A DNA stretch of 64,000 nucleotides from Aerococcaceae bacterium DSM 111020 (GTDB lineage: Bacteria; Bacillota; Bacilli; Lactobacillales; Aerococcaceae). Each line of letters begins with the position of its first letter. The first letter of the stretch is position 1. The DNA lies in contig JACBXP010000002.1 in the NCBI GenBank assembly GCA_015863185.1, positions 1-64,000 on the forward strand. The letters are read 5' to 3'. Below are positions 6,318 through 14,153 of the stretch, one piece after another. A program made the translations under genes and the position numbers. The notes beneath the pieces are model-generated. The model worked only from the letters and a program-made list of their open reading frames with translations. It ran no database searches and was not told the DNA's origin.

Positions 6318-6446
6318 TTAGTGAACACGGTGTCTGTGTGCCACTAAAATTCTCCCCGCCCAAGCGCGTGTTCTAGCAGAACGACTGCTGGCTAACAATC
6401 TTGCTGCTCGACGCACTTTAGGGCTAGGACGACATTTTCTCGCCAT
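6318..6446 (-). CDS. 42-residue arginine-rich protein
   Basis: A small reverse-strand gene that ORF size cut-offs miss. Its ATG is preceded by GGGAGGTGA, a near-perfect Shine-Dalgarno, and its end is followed by a strong reverse-strand terminator. The product (starting M-A-R-K-C-R-P-S-P) has at least ten arginines in 42 residues, three histidines and an alanine/serine-rich centre, so it probably binds nucleic acid. The Shine-Dalgarno can pair within a short hairpin (CCTC/GAGG). The DNA is richer in G+C than its neighbours. It sits head-on to the early operon, like a cargo gene. Function unknown. Confidence 0.6.
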   Translation of the reverse strand: MARKCRPSPKVRRAARLLASSRSARTRAWAGRILVAHRHRVH

Positions 6447-6599
6447 TAAATCACCTCCCGCGAGGGTATAGGTGACTAATAATTTTACCTAAAAACTTTT
6501 AGATAGAGAATTATCGTCATGTATATTATATCGAATGTTTAAGAATAATCAACATATAGTGGTGTTGGAAAATAAAAGCACAATATATAGGAGGAAGCC

Positions 6600-6797
6600 G
6601 TGGAGAAAATAATTTATTACATAGAAAAAGATGAACGGACTTTGTATCAATTAGCAAAAGACGCAAACGTTGATTATGCGTTACTGCATCGTATTGTGAA
6701 TGGAAAAACAAAGAAGAATATCTGGTTAGATACAGCATTCAAATTAGCTGATGCCTTAGGAGTTGATGTGAATGATTTTAGAGAGGGTGATTGGTAG
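6600..6797 (+). CDS. Small HTH regulator
   Basis: A 65-residue Cro/CI-type helix-turn-helix (YQLAKDANVDYALLHRIVNG is the recognition region, about 16-35). It starts at GTG after ATAGGAGG. It is short and lacks any second domain. The preceding 110 bases are AT-rich and free of genes. It likely adjusts early transcription; the target is unknown. Its stop codon overlaps the start of the next gene (TAGTG). Confidence 0.8.
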   Translation: MEKIIYYIEKDERTLYQLAKDANVDYALLHRIVNGKTKKNIWLDTAFKLADALGVDVNDFREGDW

Positions 6798-6934
6798 TGG
6801 ATGAAGAAAAATGGAGAAAAAGAGCGGAAGAGAACGAAAAAATTTTTGTGAACATTTTGGGGTTTGTATTAATCGCTATGATTCTTTATGTCGGATTGTT
6901 CCGGTGGATGATTGAGATTGGGTTGTTTGGTTAA
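6797..6934 (+). CDS. Small membrane protein
   Basis: 45 residues starting at a GTG that overlaps the previous stop codon. A charged N-terminus (1-16) is followed by a single membrane helix (17-35). Translational coupling to the HTH gene is likely. Function unknown. Confidence 0.55.
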   Translation: MDEEKWRKRAEENEKIFVNILGFVLIAMILYVGLFRWMIEIGLFG

Positions 6935-6945
6935 GGGGGAGCGAA

Positions 6946-7134
6946 ATGTATTACGGACGTCCAAAGAATGCTCCTGATAATTATTGCACATATTGTCATA
7001 AAGCAACGGGAGTTCCGTACAAAGAGCGTGAAAAGCAAGTTGATTTTACTTGCGGAGTCTGCGGAAGAAGTTTTAGTAAATTAAAAAGCCACCACGGGAA
7101 TGGCGGCTCAAATAAAGATACAAATAAATTATAA
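6946..7134 (+). CDS. Small zinc-ribbon protein
   Basis: 62 residues with two cysteine pairs, C-x-x-C at 14/17 and 36/39, in the order expected for one zinc ribbon, and a histidine/glycine-rich tail. The start follows GGGGGAG. Such proteins are common in phage early operons. Its role is unknown, perhaps a nucleic-acid-binding helper. Confidence 0.68.
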   Translation: MYYGRPKNAPDNYCTYCHKATGVPYKEREKQVDFTCGVCGRSFSKLKSHHGNGGSNKDTNKL

Positions 7135-7155
7135 CACGAATTAAGAGGGATAGAT

Positions 7156-7368
7156 ATGTTTAATAAAAGTTACGATGATTATTTATTAAATGGAGCCACA
7201 GCTGATGGGGAAGTTTTATTTGAAGATTGGCTTGGGGAACAAATCTATGATCCCGACGGATATTATTACGACACTTTGAACAATGTACATGTTCACGAAG
7301 ATGATGCTGTCGATTATGTCAAAGAGACTTTTATGACTTCGGAGGAGGTTGTTGATGGTGAGCGCTAA
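7156..7368 (+). CDS. Acidic small protein of unknown function
   Basis: 70 residues, very acidic and tyrosine-rich, with no motif I recognise. It starts after AAGAGGGAT, overlaps the start of the recombination exonuclease gene by 14 bases, and is therefore probably co-translated with it. Confidence 0.65.
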   Translation: MFNKSYDDYLLNGATADGEVLFEDWLGEQIYDPDGYYYDTLNNVHVHEDDAVDYVKETFMTSEEVVDGER

Positions 7369-8293
7369 TAAATACAGTATAGCCACCACAGACAAAGAGT
7401 GGCACGCATTACGAAGCAAAGGTCTTGGTGGTTCTGATATCGGAACATTAATGGGGTTAAATTCATATAAATCAAAGTATGAGTTATGGTTGGAGAAAAC
7501 AAAGAGAGTTCAATCGCCAGACATATCTGACCGAATTGCAATTCAAGTCGGTAATGAGTTAGAAGATTTAGTTGCGAGAATCTTCTCTCAAGAAACTGGT
7601 CTGAGAGTTCAGAAAGATAATAAAACCCACTATCACAAGGATCATGATTTTTTGTTGGCTAATATTGACAGAAAAATAATCGGAGAAAAAGCGTTGTTGG
7701 AATGTAAGACAGCATCAGCTTTCCTTGCAGACCAATGGAAGGAAGATGAAGTCCCTGCAAGTTATTTGCTTCAAGTTCAACATTATTTAAACGTATTGGA
7801 CTATGACTATGCATATATTGCAGTCATTATCGGGAACCATGATTTTGTTTACAAGAAAATTGATCGAGACCAAGAGCTTATTGATTTATATCAAGCGGAA
7901 GCGGTGAGGTTCTGGAACGAAAACATCCTCAAAGACGTTGAACCGGAAATAGAAGGCTTAGTCACTAAGCAAGCAATAAATTACATTAGTAATCGGATCG
8001 AGTCTGGTAAATCTATGGAAGCTACTGAAGAACAGAAAAAATCCATAGAAAATATCCGTTACTACAAAAAACAAATTAAAGAATTAAAAGAACAACAAAA
8101 TAAATTCGAAGACCAGCTTAAAGCGTCGATGGCTATAGCAGGGGCTGAAGTCGTCGAAGGTGACGGTTTTAAAGCGACGTATAAACAGTATACGCAAAAC
8201 AGATTAGATAGTTCTAGATTAAAGAAAGAGTTACCAGACGTGGCCAAAGAATACACCAAAGAAATAATTGCTAATCGTTTAACGATTAAATAG
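7355..8293 (+). CDS. YqaJ-type recombination exonuclease
   Basis: 312 residues, starting at the ATG six bases after GGAGGAGG. It is a lambda-exonuclease-like PD-(D/E)XK nuclease of the YqaJ family. Visible motifs are the GGSDIG loop at 25-30, an E-x-x-D pattern near 68-71, and the catalytic LECKTA (E116, K118). The C-terminal part has a coiled coil (about 220-255). With the following RecT it forms a two-component SynExo recombination system: the nuclease resects double-stranded ends and RecT anneals the single strand. Used for phage replication, repair and recombination. Confidence 0.9.
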   Translation: MVSANKYSIATTDKEWHALRSKGLGGSDIGTLMGLNSYKSKYELWLEKTKRVQSPDISDRIAIQVGNELEDLVARIFSQETGLRVQKDNKTHYHKDHDFLLANIDRKIIGEKALLECKTASAFLADQWKEDEVPASYLLQVQHYLNVLDYDYAYIAVIIGNHDFVYKKIDRDQELIDLYQAEAVRFWNENILKDVEPEIEGLVTKQAINYISNRIESGKSMEATEEQKKSIENIRYYKKQIKELKEQQNKFEDQLKASMAIAGAEVVEGDGFKATYKQYTQNRLDSSRLKKELPDVAKEYTKEIIANRLTIK

Positions 8294-8305
8294 GAGGAAA
8301 ATATT

Positions 8306-9148
8306 ATGGCAACAACAGATACCATTAAAAATCAAATAAAATCACAACAAACAGAGAGCAAAGCACCAGCTAAACAACAACCGAATAGCGTCAAGACGCT
8401 CTTGAACAGTCCTGCTATTCAAAATAAGTTCAAGGAGATACTTGATGACAAAACTTCTACATTTACATCGAGTTTAATCACGCTTATCTCCAACGATGAT
8501 TATTTAGCTGATAGTCAACCAATGTCAATCATATCTGGAGCAATGCAAGCAGCACAATTAGATTTACCTTTAGAAAAGCAATTTGGTTTTGCTTATTTAG
8601 TTCCTTTTAATCAAAAAGAGGGGAACAGTTGGGTTAAAAAAGCTCAATTCGTTCTGGGTTATAAAGGTTACATTCAACTAGCACAGCGTTCTGGACAATA
8701 CAGGAACATAAATGTAGGTAACGTCTATGAGGGTCAATTAAAGTCATGGAATCCATTTACAGAAGAACTGTTGTTTGAACCAGAAGGGCAGACAAGTGAT
8801 AAAGTCATCGGATATTTCGGGTATTTCAAGTTAATTAACGGGTTTGAGAAAACAGTTTATTGGACAAAAGAGGAAATAGAGAAACATCGAATTGCCAACA
8901 ACAAAGGGAAAAGCAAAAACGATTTGAGTGGCGTTTGGAGAACAGATTATGATGCGATGGCCCAGAAGACTGTTTTAAGAAATTTATTAAGTAAATGGGG
9001 AATTCTGAGTGTGCAAATGCAAAAGGCAGTGGTGAGTGATGATCAGATTGCAGAAGAAGTTGCTGATGATGGAGAAGTAATATTTAAAGATGTTACTCCA
9101 GAGGATGTGCCACAAGAAACAGAAGACGTTGCGTTCTTAGAAGAATAA
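8306..9148 (+). CDS. recT: RecT single-strand annealing protein
   Basis: 280 residues of the RecT/Bet family. The core, with PMSIISGAMQAAQLDLP, FVLGYKGYIQLAQRSG and a VYEG element, covers about 60-235; the C-terminus is acidic, as in other RecT proteins. It anneals single-stranded DNA made by the upstream YqaJ nuclease. Good AGGAGG start 12 bases after the nuclease gene. Its stop overlaps the next start (TAATG). Confidence 0.95.
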   Translation: MATTDTIKNQIKSQQTESKAPAKQQPNSVKTLLNSPAIQNKFKEILDDKTSTFTSSLITLISNDDYLADSQPMSIISGAMQAAQLDLPLEKQFGFAYLVPFNQKEGNSWVKKAQFVLGYKGYIQLAQRSGQYRNINVGNVYEGQLKSWNPFTEELLFEPEGQTSDKVIGYFGYFKLINGFEKTVYWTKEEIEKHRIANNKGKSKNDLSGVWRTDYDAMAQKTVLRNLLSKWGILSVQMQKAVVSDDQIAEEVADDGEVIFKDVTPEDVPQETEDVAFLEE

Positions 9149-9339
9149 TGGACGACAAAAAGAAGTTAAAAGAATTGCTGAATCTATTTTATGTCGTTCA
9201 CATGAGAAAGCACGGAATTAGCGGCGAACAGTATAAAGAGATGCTCGAAAAGGAACTAGAAGCATATCCAATGGATGCTGAATACAAGGAAGTTCACAAT
9301 GCTCAAAGAAAGATAATGAGAAATTTTAAATTAAGATAG
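9148..9339 (+). CDS. Small early protein of unknown function
   Basis: 63 residues, charged and largely helical, no recognised domain. The ATG overlaps the recT stop codon, so it is probably translated by coupling. Confidence 0.6.
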   Translation: MDDKKKLKELLNLFYVVHMRKHGISGEQYKEMLEKELEAYPMDAEYKEVHNAQRKIMRNFKLR

Positions 9340-9347
9340 GAGACGCT

Positions 9348-9524
9348 ATGAAAGAATTAGAGATACTTAAAAAATATATTTACAAATTACGAGAACACGA
9401 GTGCGAGGGAGATAGTACTGACGACTATGAATTGGGGCTATGGTCCGCTTACAGCCACATTCTTCAAGTCTTAGAATTGATAATAGAAATGAGTGGTGTT
9501 GATGGCTCAGAGAAGGATGTTTAG
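9348..9524 (+). CDS. Small early protein of unknown function
   Basis: 58 residues, mostly helical, rich in leucine and glutamate. It starts at the ATG after TAGGAGACGCT and overlaps the first codons of the initiator gene by 23 bases. It was found by direct reading and has no recognised family. Confidence 0.55.
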   Translation: MKELEILKKYIYKLREHECEGDSTDDYELGLWSAYSHILQVLELIIEMSGVDGSEKDV

Positions 9525-10371
9525 TAAGAAAATAACTGAATCAGACCATTTCTTGGACTTACCAATGTCAGCGCAATGTTTATATTTCCACATCAATATG
9601 ACGGCAGACGATGACGGCTTCGTCGGTAACGCAAAAACAATCAGAAGAATGATCGGTGCTAGCGAAGATGATTTGAAATTATTGCTAACTAAAGAATTTT
9701 TAATACCATTCGAGTCCGGGGTGGTTGTAATAAGAGATTGGAAAATACATAACTATATTCGCAAAGATAGATACAATGAAACATTTTATAAACATGAGAA
9801 AGCTCAATTGGAAGAAAATGAAAACAATCAATATCAACGTTTAGAGCACCCGGTTGACCAAACGGCCACCAACGGTAGACCGGTGGTTGACCAACGGTTG
9901 CCACAGGTTAGGTTAGGTAAGGATAGGTTAGAGTTAGGTAAGGATAATGACAATAACAATCAGTCGTCATCGTCAGATGAAAATAAATATTCAGCAGTCT
10001 TGAATTTCTGGCAAGACAACTTCGGAATACTGAATAACTTTGTCATTGATAATTTAAGACAATGGATAGACGAGATGTCTCCCGAAGTAGTAATGAAAGC
10101 TTTGGAAACTTCTGCTGGTCAAGACCAATATAAATACAATTACGTTAATGGCATTCTTAACAATTGGTATAAAAAAGGGTTAGATACTATCGAGAAGATA
10201 GAAGCAAATGAAGTTTCTTTTCAAAACCGTAAGAAACAACAATCCTATAAACAACAAATCAGAGAAGAGCCGTTGCCGGAATGGTTGACTAATGATCAAC
10301 AGGAAGAAGAGTCGCAAGAGTTAGAGGATGCAGAAGATATCATCGGGAAGTTGAATGAGTTATATGAATAG
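9502..10371 (+). CDS. DnaD-domain replication initiator / helicase loader
   Basis: 289 residues from the ATG at 9502 (GTG or TTG up to 9 bases earlier are alternatives). The N-terminal 90 residues, with SAQCLYFHINMTADDDGF, form the winged-helix domain typical of phage replisome organizers. Residues about 155-235 (NFWQDNFG through ILNNWYKKG) are a DnaD C-terminal domain, which recruits the host replicative machinery. The linker, 115-150, is encoded by a set of short repeats that probably form the phage origin. Confidence 0.85.
   Translation: MAQRRMFSKKITESDHFLDLPMSAQCLYFHINMTADDDGFVGNAKTIRRMIGASEDDLKLLLTKEFLIPFESGVVVIRDWKIHNYIRKDRYNETFYKHEKAQLEENENNQYQRLEHPVDQTATNGRPVVDQRLPQVRLGKDRLELGKDNDNNNQSSSSDENKYSAVLNFWQDNFGILNNFVIDNLRQWIDEMSPEVVMKALETSAGQDQYKYNYVNGILNNWYKKGLDTIEKIEANEVSFQNRKKQQSYKQQIREEPLPEWLTNDQQEEESQELEDAEDIIGKLNELYE
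9852..9946. other. Probable phage replication origin (iterons inside the initiator gene)
   Basis: Two copies of GGTTGACCAA (9852-9861, 9885-9894) and two copies of TTAGGTAAGGATA (9913-9925, 9934-9946) are set among further GGTTAG units, all in the variable linker of the initiator gene. Origins of many Firmicutes siphophages lie at just this place. The repeats are seen directly; the origin function is inferred. Confidence 0.6.
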
Positions 10372-10753
10372 ACATAAATATAACGCAAGAAAGACAACCG
10401 TTGACGGAATAACCTTTGACTCAAAGGCAGAAGCGGATTATTACAAACACCTTCAATTTCTTGAAAAATCGGGGGAAATAGACGGATTCAGGATGCAAGT
10501 AAGGTTCAACCTTATCCCGTCCTTTAACCACCCTACAAAGCGAAATAAAGACGGGAAACCGTCGAAAGTCAGGGCGGTTAATTACGTTCCCGATTTTGTG
10601 ATAGAGAAAGGCGGTGAAGAGTATGTCGTAGACGTTAAAGGAATGAGAACAGCGGACTTTAATTTAAAGGCGAAGATGTTCATGCACAAGTACGGCATAC
10701 CGCTTTACCTCGCCAAGAAGAAGGGCAGAGGATTTGATGTTAAACCATTGTAG
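10355..10753 (+). CDS. DUF1064-type phage nuclease
   Basis: 132 residues of the DUF1064 family, thought to have a restriction-endonuclease-like (PD-(D/E)XK) fold. Visible are FDSKAEADYY near 21-30, VPDFVIE near 79-85 and YVVDVKG near 90-96, which supply the expected E, D and D-x-K residues, then K-x-K and a basic tail. It overlaps the initiator gene by 17 bases. Likely a DNA-processing nuclease in replication or recombination; the exact role is not known. Confidence 0.8.
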   Translation: MSYMNRHKYNARKTTVDGITFDSKAEADYYKHLQFLEKSGEIDGFRMQVRFNLIPSFNHPTKRNKDGKPSKVRAVNYVPDFVIEKGGEEYVVDVKGMRTADFNLKAKMFMHKYGIPLYLAKKKGRGFDVKPL

Positions 10754-10775
10754 ATTTGACCAAAGGAGAACAGTC

Positions 10776-11114
10776 ATGAATCTTACAGCAAAGGAACTAT
10801 ACCTATTGAAAATCATACCAAGAGGCAGAAACAGAGCGATGACGTATCGGAAATTAAAGGAAAAATATCAACTTGATATGACGAGACGGACGTTCTGCGA
10901 CATGATACGAAGATTAAGAGAGAAGGGGATTGCTATCGGTGCAGACCGAGACCCAAGAGGCGGTTACTACTTAATCGAGACCGAAGAAGAACGAGAAGAA
11001 GCATTTAAAGAGTATAAAGCACAAGCTAACAAAGAAATTACCATAGCGTATCAGTTTAAGCGCGGGTTGTTGGCCGGTGAGTTAGAAGAGAAATTAGAGG
11101 GGATGAAAGAATGA
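10776..11114 (+). CDS. Winged-helix-like phage protein
   Basis: 112 residues from the ATG after AAAGGAG (an earlier in-frame start has no ribosome site). Residues 1-75 look like a winged helix (LTAKELYLLKIIP, then TRRTFCDMIRRLREKG and GGYYLIE as a wing). The rest is a charged helix. Probably DNA-binding; target unknown. Its last codons overlap the ssb start (ATGA). Confidence 0.65.
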   Translation: MNLTAKELYLLKIIPRGRNRAMTYRKLKEKYQLDMTRRTFCDMIRRLREKGIAIGADRDPRGGYYLIETEEEREEAFKEYKAQANKEITIAYQFKRGLLAGELEEKLEGMKE

Positions 11115-11617
11115 ACACAGTTCAATTAGTAGGAAGATTAACTAAAGATATTGAGTTGAAATATACGCAGTCAGGTAAACCGTTCACCAGCTTCGTTGTA
11201 GCAGTAGACCGGAGCTTTAAGAACGAAAATGGAGAAAGAGAAGCAGACTTCCCGATGTGTCAAGCATGGGGCAAGACGGCGGAATTGATGGAGACTTACA
11301 CAAATAAAGGTTCTCGGGTTGGTCTGGAAGGCAGCATCAGAACAAGGAGCTATGACAATGATCAAGGGACACGAATTTATGTAACCGAGATAAACGTTGA
11401 CCGAATTCACTTCCTGGACAACAAGCAAGACAACCAACAACAGGGGCAACAACCACAGCAACCGCAACAGCAGTTTAATCAACCACAAGGACAGAACAAT
11501 GGATATCAGCAACAAAATCAATCATTTAACCCAAATTATGGGCAGAATAACAATTATCAACAGCCAGTAAACGGCGGACAAGATGTTGATATAGCACCAG
11601 ACGATTTGCCGTTTTAA
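11111..11617 (+). CDS. ssb: Single-stranded DNA-binding protein
   Basis: 168 residues. The OB fold occupies 1-105 (MNTVQLVGRLTKDIEL, FTSFVVAV, CQAWGKTAE). A long glutamine- and asparagine-rich linker follows at 108-155, and the C-terminus ends in the conserved acidic tip DDLPF, which binds partner proteins such as repair and replication enzymes. It coats single-stranded DNA during phage replication and recombination. Overlaps the preceding gene by four bases. Confidence 0.95.
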   Translation: MNTVQLVGRLTKDIELKYTQSGKPFTSFVVAVDRSFKNENGEREADFPMCQAWGKTAELMETYTNKGSRVGLEGSIRTRSYDNDQGTRIYVTEINVDRIHFLDNKQDNQQQGQQPQQPQQQFNQPQGQNNGYQQQNQSFNPNYGQNNNYQQPVNGGQDVDIAPDDLPF

Positions 11618-11634
11618 TAAAGGAGAATAAACAA

Positions 11635-12405
11635 TTGGCGAACAAGAGGACTAACAAGAAAGAATGGGAAGAGCCGCTTTATCTAACAATGAAGTCAGAG
11701 AAGGGGTTGACGAGAGTGGAAGAGAGCAGATTGGAACTTCTAGGGGAGTTCTTCTCTGCTTCTAACGGCCCATTTGATGGCACACACTGTTATAAATGCA
11801 ACCGCATCAGAGATCTATCTGAATTCGACACCAAGACTAAGACTTGCGTATATTGTGAAAGAATTGGAATCAAAGCAACAGGAAAAGTTAACTGGGAAAT
11901 ATACGACAAAGAAGCAGTTAAGTTGCTTATATCGAGATTAATTAAAGAGAGCGACCTAACTGATGAAGAATTGGCGGAAGAGTTCGGGGCATCGCCTACG
12001 TCAGTGGCTGACTGGAAACACAAACGAATTGTGCCTTCTCTATTGGAACATTATGAAAGAATGGCACAGCACTGGAACACGACAGTCAAGGATTTGTTGA
12101 TTGGCGATGACATAATCAAAAGACCATCGCATTATACTTGGCGGGGAGTTGAGTGCATCGAAATGATGCAAGTCTGGTTGGAGCAGTGGGAGATTGACGG
12201 AGCTATGGAGGGTTATATTTGGGGAAATATAATTAAATATCTTTACAGAAGCCCTATGAAGAACGGCCAGCAGGACATCGAAAAGGCAGTGAGATATCGA
12301 GAGCACTTGCTGGACGCCGAAGGTTATGACTATGTTGCAAAACGGTGGAACGATTTAATAACTAGTTTCAAATATGATAAAGGGATGATGAAAAGTGGAG
12401 AATAA
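11635..12405 (+). CDS. Zinc-ribbon, HTH and DUF3310 fusion protein
   Basis: 256 residues starting at TTG after AAGGAG. Three parts can be seen: a cysteine cluster at about 52-74 (CYKC and CVYC), which could bind zinc; an HTH at about 90-150 (DEELAEEFGASPTSVADWKHKR); and a C-terminal DUF3310 domain at about 160-235, with RPSHYTWRGVECIEMM and the GNIIKYLYRSPMKNG core. DUF3310 usually occurs alone as a short phage protein with suspected nucleotide-related function, so the fusion to a DNA-binding part is unusual. Role unknown. Confidence 0.75.
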   Translation: MANKRTNKKEWEEPLYLTMKSEKGLTRVEESRLELLGEFFSASNGPFDGTHCYKCNRIRDLSEFDTKTKTCVYCERIGIKATGKVNWEIYDKEAVKLLISRLIKESDLTDEELAEEFGASPTSVADWKHKRIVPSLLEHYERMAQHWNTTVKDLLIGDDIIKRPSHYTWRGVECIEMMQVWLEQWEIDGAMEGYIWGNIIKYLYRSPMKNGQQDIEKAVRYREHLLDAEGYDYVAKRWNDLITSFKYDKGMMKSGE

Positions 12406-12613
12406 CAGAAAGAAAAACTTTACGATTGGTTTGTTGTTGGCGGTGTTGCTCGTATCAATTTTCTTTAACGTCAGAGCTTTCAGTACGCAACAGTCAATCG
12501 TTTGGAGAAAAATTGACACTTATGAAGTCGGAGACGGTCCGCATTCTCACAAATTTGATGTGATGCGGCATATTAATGGCAAGGACATGAAGTTTGTGGA
12601 GGTGGCGGAATGA
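12395..12613 (+). CDS. Small membrane or exported protein
   Basis: 72 residues starting at GTG, overlapping the previous gene by 11 bases. A basic N-terminus is followed by a membrane helix at about 8-29 and a short outer domain. Not recognised. Confidence 0.6.
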   Translation: MENNRKKNFTIGLLLAVLLVSIFFNVRAFSTQQSIVWRKIDTYEVGDGPHSHKFDVMRHINGKDMKFVEVAE

Positions 12614-12834
12614 TACTAACTAACGATATTGCTCGTGAGAATATCGGCAGGTACATTGACCTCAAGAAGAGGATTGGCGGTTATTATCCGAAGCAAATTA
12701 TTGAATATCCTGATGGTAGATTGGCTTTAAAAGATCCCCAGGGTGTATGCTCGCCGATTGAAGATACAGGCTTTAACGTAGTACATTACGATTTTTTTGT
12801 ACAAAAAGATGGATTTAAAGAGGTGGCGGAATGA
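12610..12834 (+). CDS. Small early protein of unknown function
   Basis: 74 residues, probably a small beta-rich fold (YIDLKKRIGGYYPKQI, GRLALKDPQG). Its start and stop overlap its neighbours by four bases each, and all end in the same VAE or VEE codons beside a GAGGTGGCGG ribosome site. That shared junction lets such cassettes be exchanged between phages. Confidence 0.6.
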   Translation: MILTNDIARENIGRYIDLKKRIGGYYPKQIIEYPDGRLALKDPQGVCSPIEDTGFNVVHYDFFVQKDGFKEVAE

Positions 12835-13196
12835 TTCCTAAATTTAGAGGTTTTAGCATAAAGGCAGATGAATGGGTGGAAGGGAGCTTAATATATCGTG
12901 AAAAACCTTATTTGCATGATATTGTAGTTCCTATTGGTAACAATAGTAGCGTATCATACGCTGTTGACCGCAATAGTATTAGTCAATATTCAGGTTTAAA
13001 AGATATAAACGGGCAAAAGATTTTTGATGGGGATATTTTAGTTTACATTGATGACAATAAAATAAGAAAAGACGAAAAGCACGTTGTTAAGTGGTATAGA
13101 GGTGGCTTTGAACCAGTGATGTACTATAACACAAAAAACTTCGAAATCATCGGTAACGTTTACGAACATGCTGAATTGTTGGAGGTGGAGGAATGA
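12831..13196 (+). CDS. YopX-like protein
   Basis: 121 residues. The order KFRGF at the start, then SQYSGLKDINGQKIFDGDI in the middle and FEIIGNVYEH near the end, is the signature of the YopX family, a common early protein of Firmicutes phages whose biochemical role is unknown. Translationally coupled to both neighbours. Confidence 0.85.
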   Translation: MIPKFRGFSIKADEWVEGSLIYREKPYLHDIVVPIGNNSSVSYAVDRNSISQYSGLKDINGQKIFDGDILVYIDDNKIRKDEKHVVKWYRGGFEPVMYYNTKNFEIIGNVYEHAELLEVEE

Positions 13197-13474
13197 ATGA
13201 ATATGAAAAACTAGATGCTTTGTACCAACGAGACCAAGGGATTGGTGTTCCTTACCCTGAGTCCGACACGAATGTCGGTTACAAAACGAATAACAGTACG
13301 ATCCAACCATTAAACAAGAAACAGCTAATCGAACGATTGGAAGATTATCTCGATGATGATGCAGTAATCAATTTCAGGATGGAGTATGATTACGAGATTA
13401 AAGGTTATAAGAAAATGGATATTATGGATTTCGACATCTATGCAGTGAATGTTAGAAAGGCTGATAAAGCATGA
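13193..13474 (+). CDS. Small early protein of unknown function
   Basis: 93 residues, acidic, no recognised domain. It starts four bases before the end of the YopX gene after GGAGGTGGAGG. Confidence 0.6.
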   Translation: MNEYEKLDALYQRDQGIGVPYPESDTNVGYKTNNSTIQPLNKKQLIERLEDYLDDDAVINFRMEYDYEIKGYKKMDIMDFDIYAVNVRKADKA

Positions 13475-13539
13475 AATTATTACTGTTGGCATTGATTGTT
13501 TTCTTCATGCTAAAGAGAATGGAGTATGATTGGCGATGA
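13471..13539 (+). CDS. Possible 22-residue membrane peptide
   Basis: A very short ORF, starting in the four-base overlap with the previous gene and ending in a four-base overlap with the next. It is almost only a hydrophobic helix followed by a basic tail. The tight coupling favours it being translated, but nothing else supports a function. Confidence 0.35.
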   Translation: MKLLLLALIVFFMLKRMEYDWR

Positions 13540-13706
13540 AACAATACCAGATTATATTGATTACTAAGAATGATAACAAAGATAAGTATTACATCGACGC
13601 TAAAGATATGGACGAAGCATATAACATTGCAAGTAAGGATGCACATCGCAAGGGATACAAAATTCGGTGTGTGTCTGAAGTTCCAGCAAGCATGACGTTG
13701 TTTTAA
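13536..13706 (+). CDS. Small early protein of unknown function
   Basis: 56 residues with an alternating strand-helix pattern (YQIILITKN, then KDMDEAYNIASK). It resembles the short surface-strand proteins common before late regulators, but I cannot name a family. Coupled by ATGA to the preceding peptide. Confidence 0.55.
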   Translation: MKQYQIILITKNDNKDKYYIDAKDMDEAYNIASKDAHRKGYKIRCVSEVPASMTLF

Positions 13707-13718
13707 GGAGTTGATCAA

Positions 13719-14153
13719 TTGTCAAAGAAGTTGAAGCGCACGACCTTCATTCAGATAGAGCAGATATTAAAGGAGTATAAAACTTACAGCAAGATTATAT
13801 CGGAGCGAAAGTTGGACTTACTCTATCCATATCAAGAAGCAGATAAAAGGGATGATAACATCGGTGGTGGAAGAAGCAATACGACTTCACAACCCACTGA
13901 AGATATGGCGCTTAAACTGGCGACAGACAAACAGTTGAACCGGATCGAGTTTCAGAAGAAGGCTATAGAAAAAGTCTATAACAATTCATCAGAAGGAACT
14001 CAGAAAGTTATCAAGGAGTATTATTTCACTGTGCCAAGAACAAAATCTTGGGCTGGGATAGCGGAAGAGACGAAATATTCAAGAAGACAATGTTTCAGAT
14101 TGAGAGACCAATTCTTTAATGAACTGGCTGATGAACTGGGTATGATTAAATGA
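13719..14153 (+). CDS. DUF722-like late-gene regulator
   Basis: 144 residues starting at TTG after AAGGAG. The block DDNIGGGRSN followed by a helical segment and a C-terminal HTH (KSWAGIAEETKYSRRQCFRLRD, about 108-130) is typical of DUF722, a group of sigma-factor-like or RinA/ArpU-like phage activators. It is the last gene before the packaging module, the usual place for a late transcription activator. The paired ATGGCAC boxes directly after it are good candidates for its binding sites. Confidence 0.78.
   Translation: MSKKLKRTTFIQIEQILKEYKTYSKIISERKLDLLYPYQEADKRDDNIGGGRSNTTSQPTEDMALKLATDKQLNRIEFQKKAIEKVYNNSSEGTQKVIKEYYFTVPRTKSWAGIAEETKYSRRQCFRLRDQFFNELADELGMIK

Noticed and set aside
11171-11521. 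Leucine/valine-rich reverse-strand ORF opposite ssb
   Set aside because: It arises from the glutamine-rich linker codons of ssb read backward.
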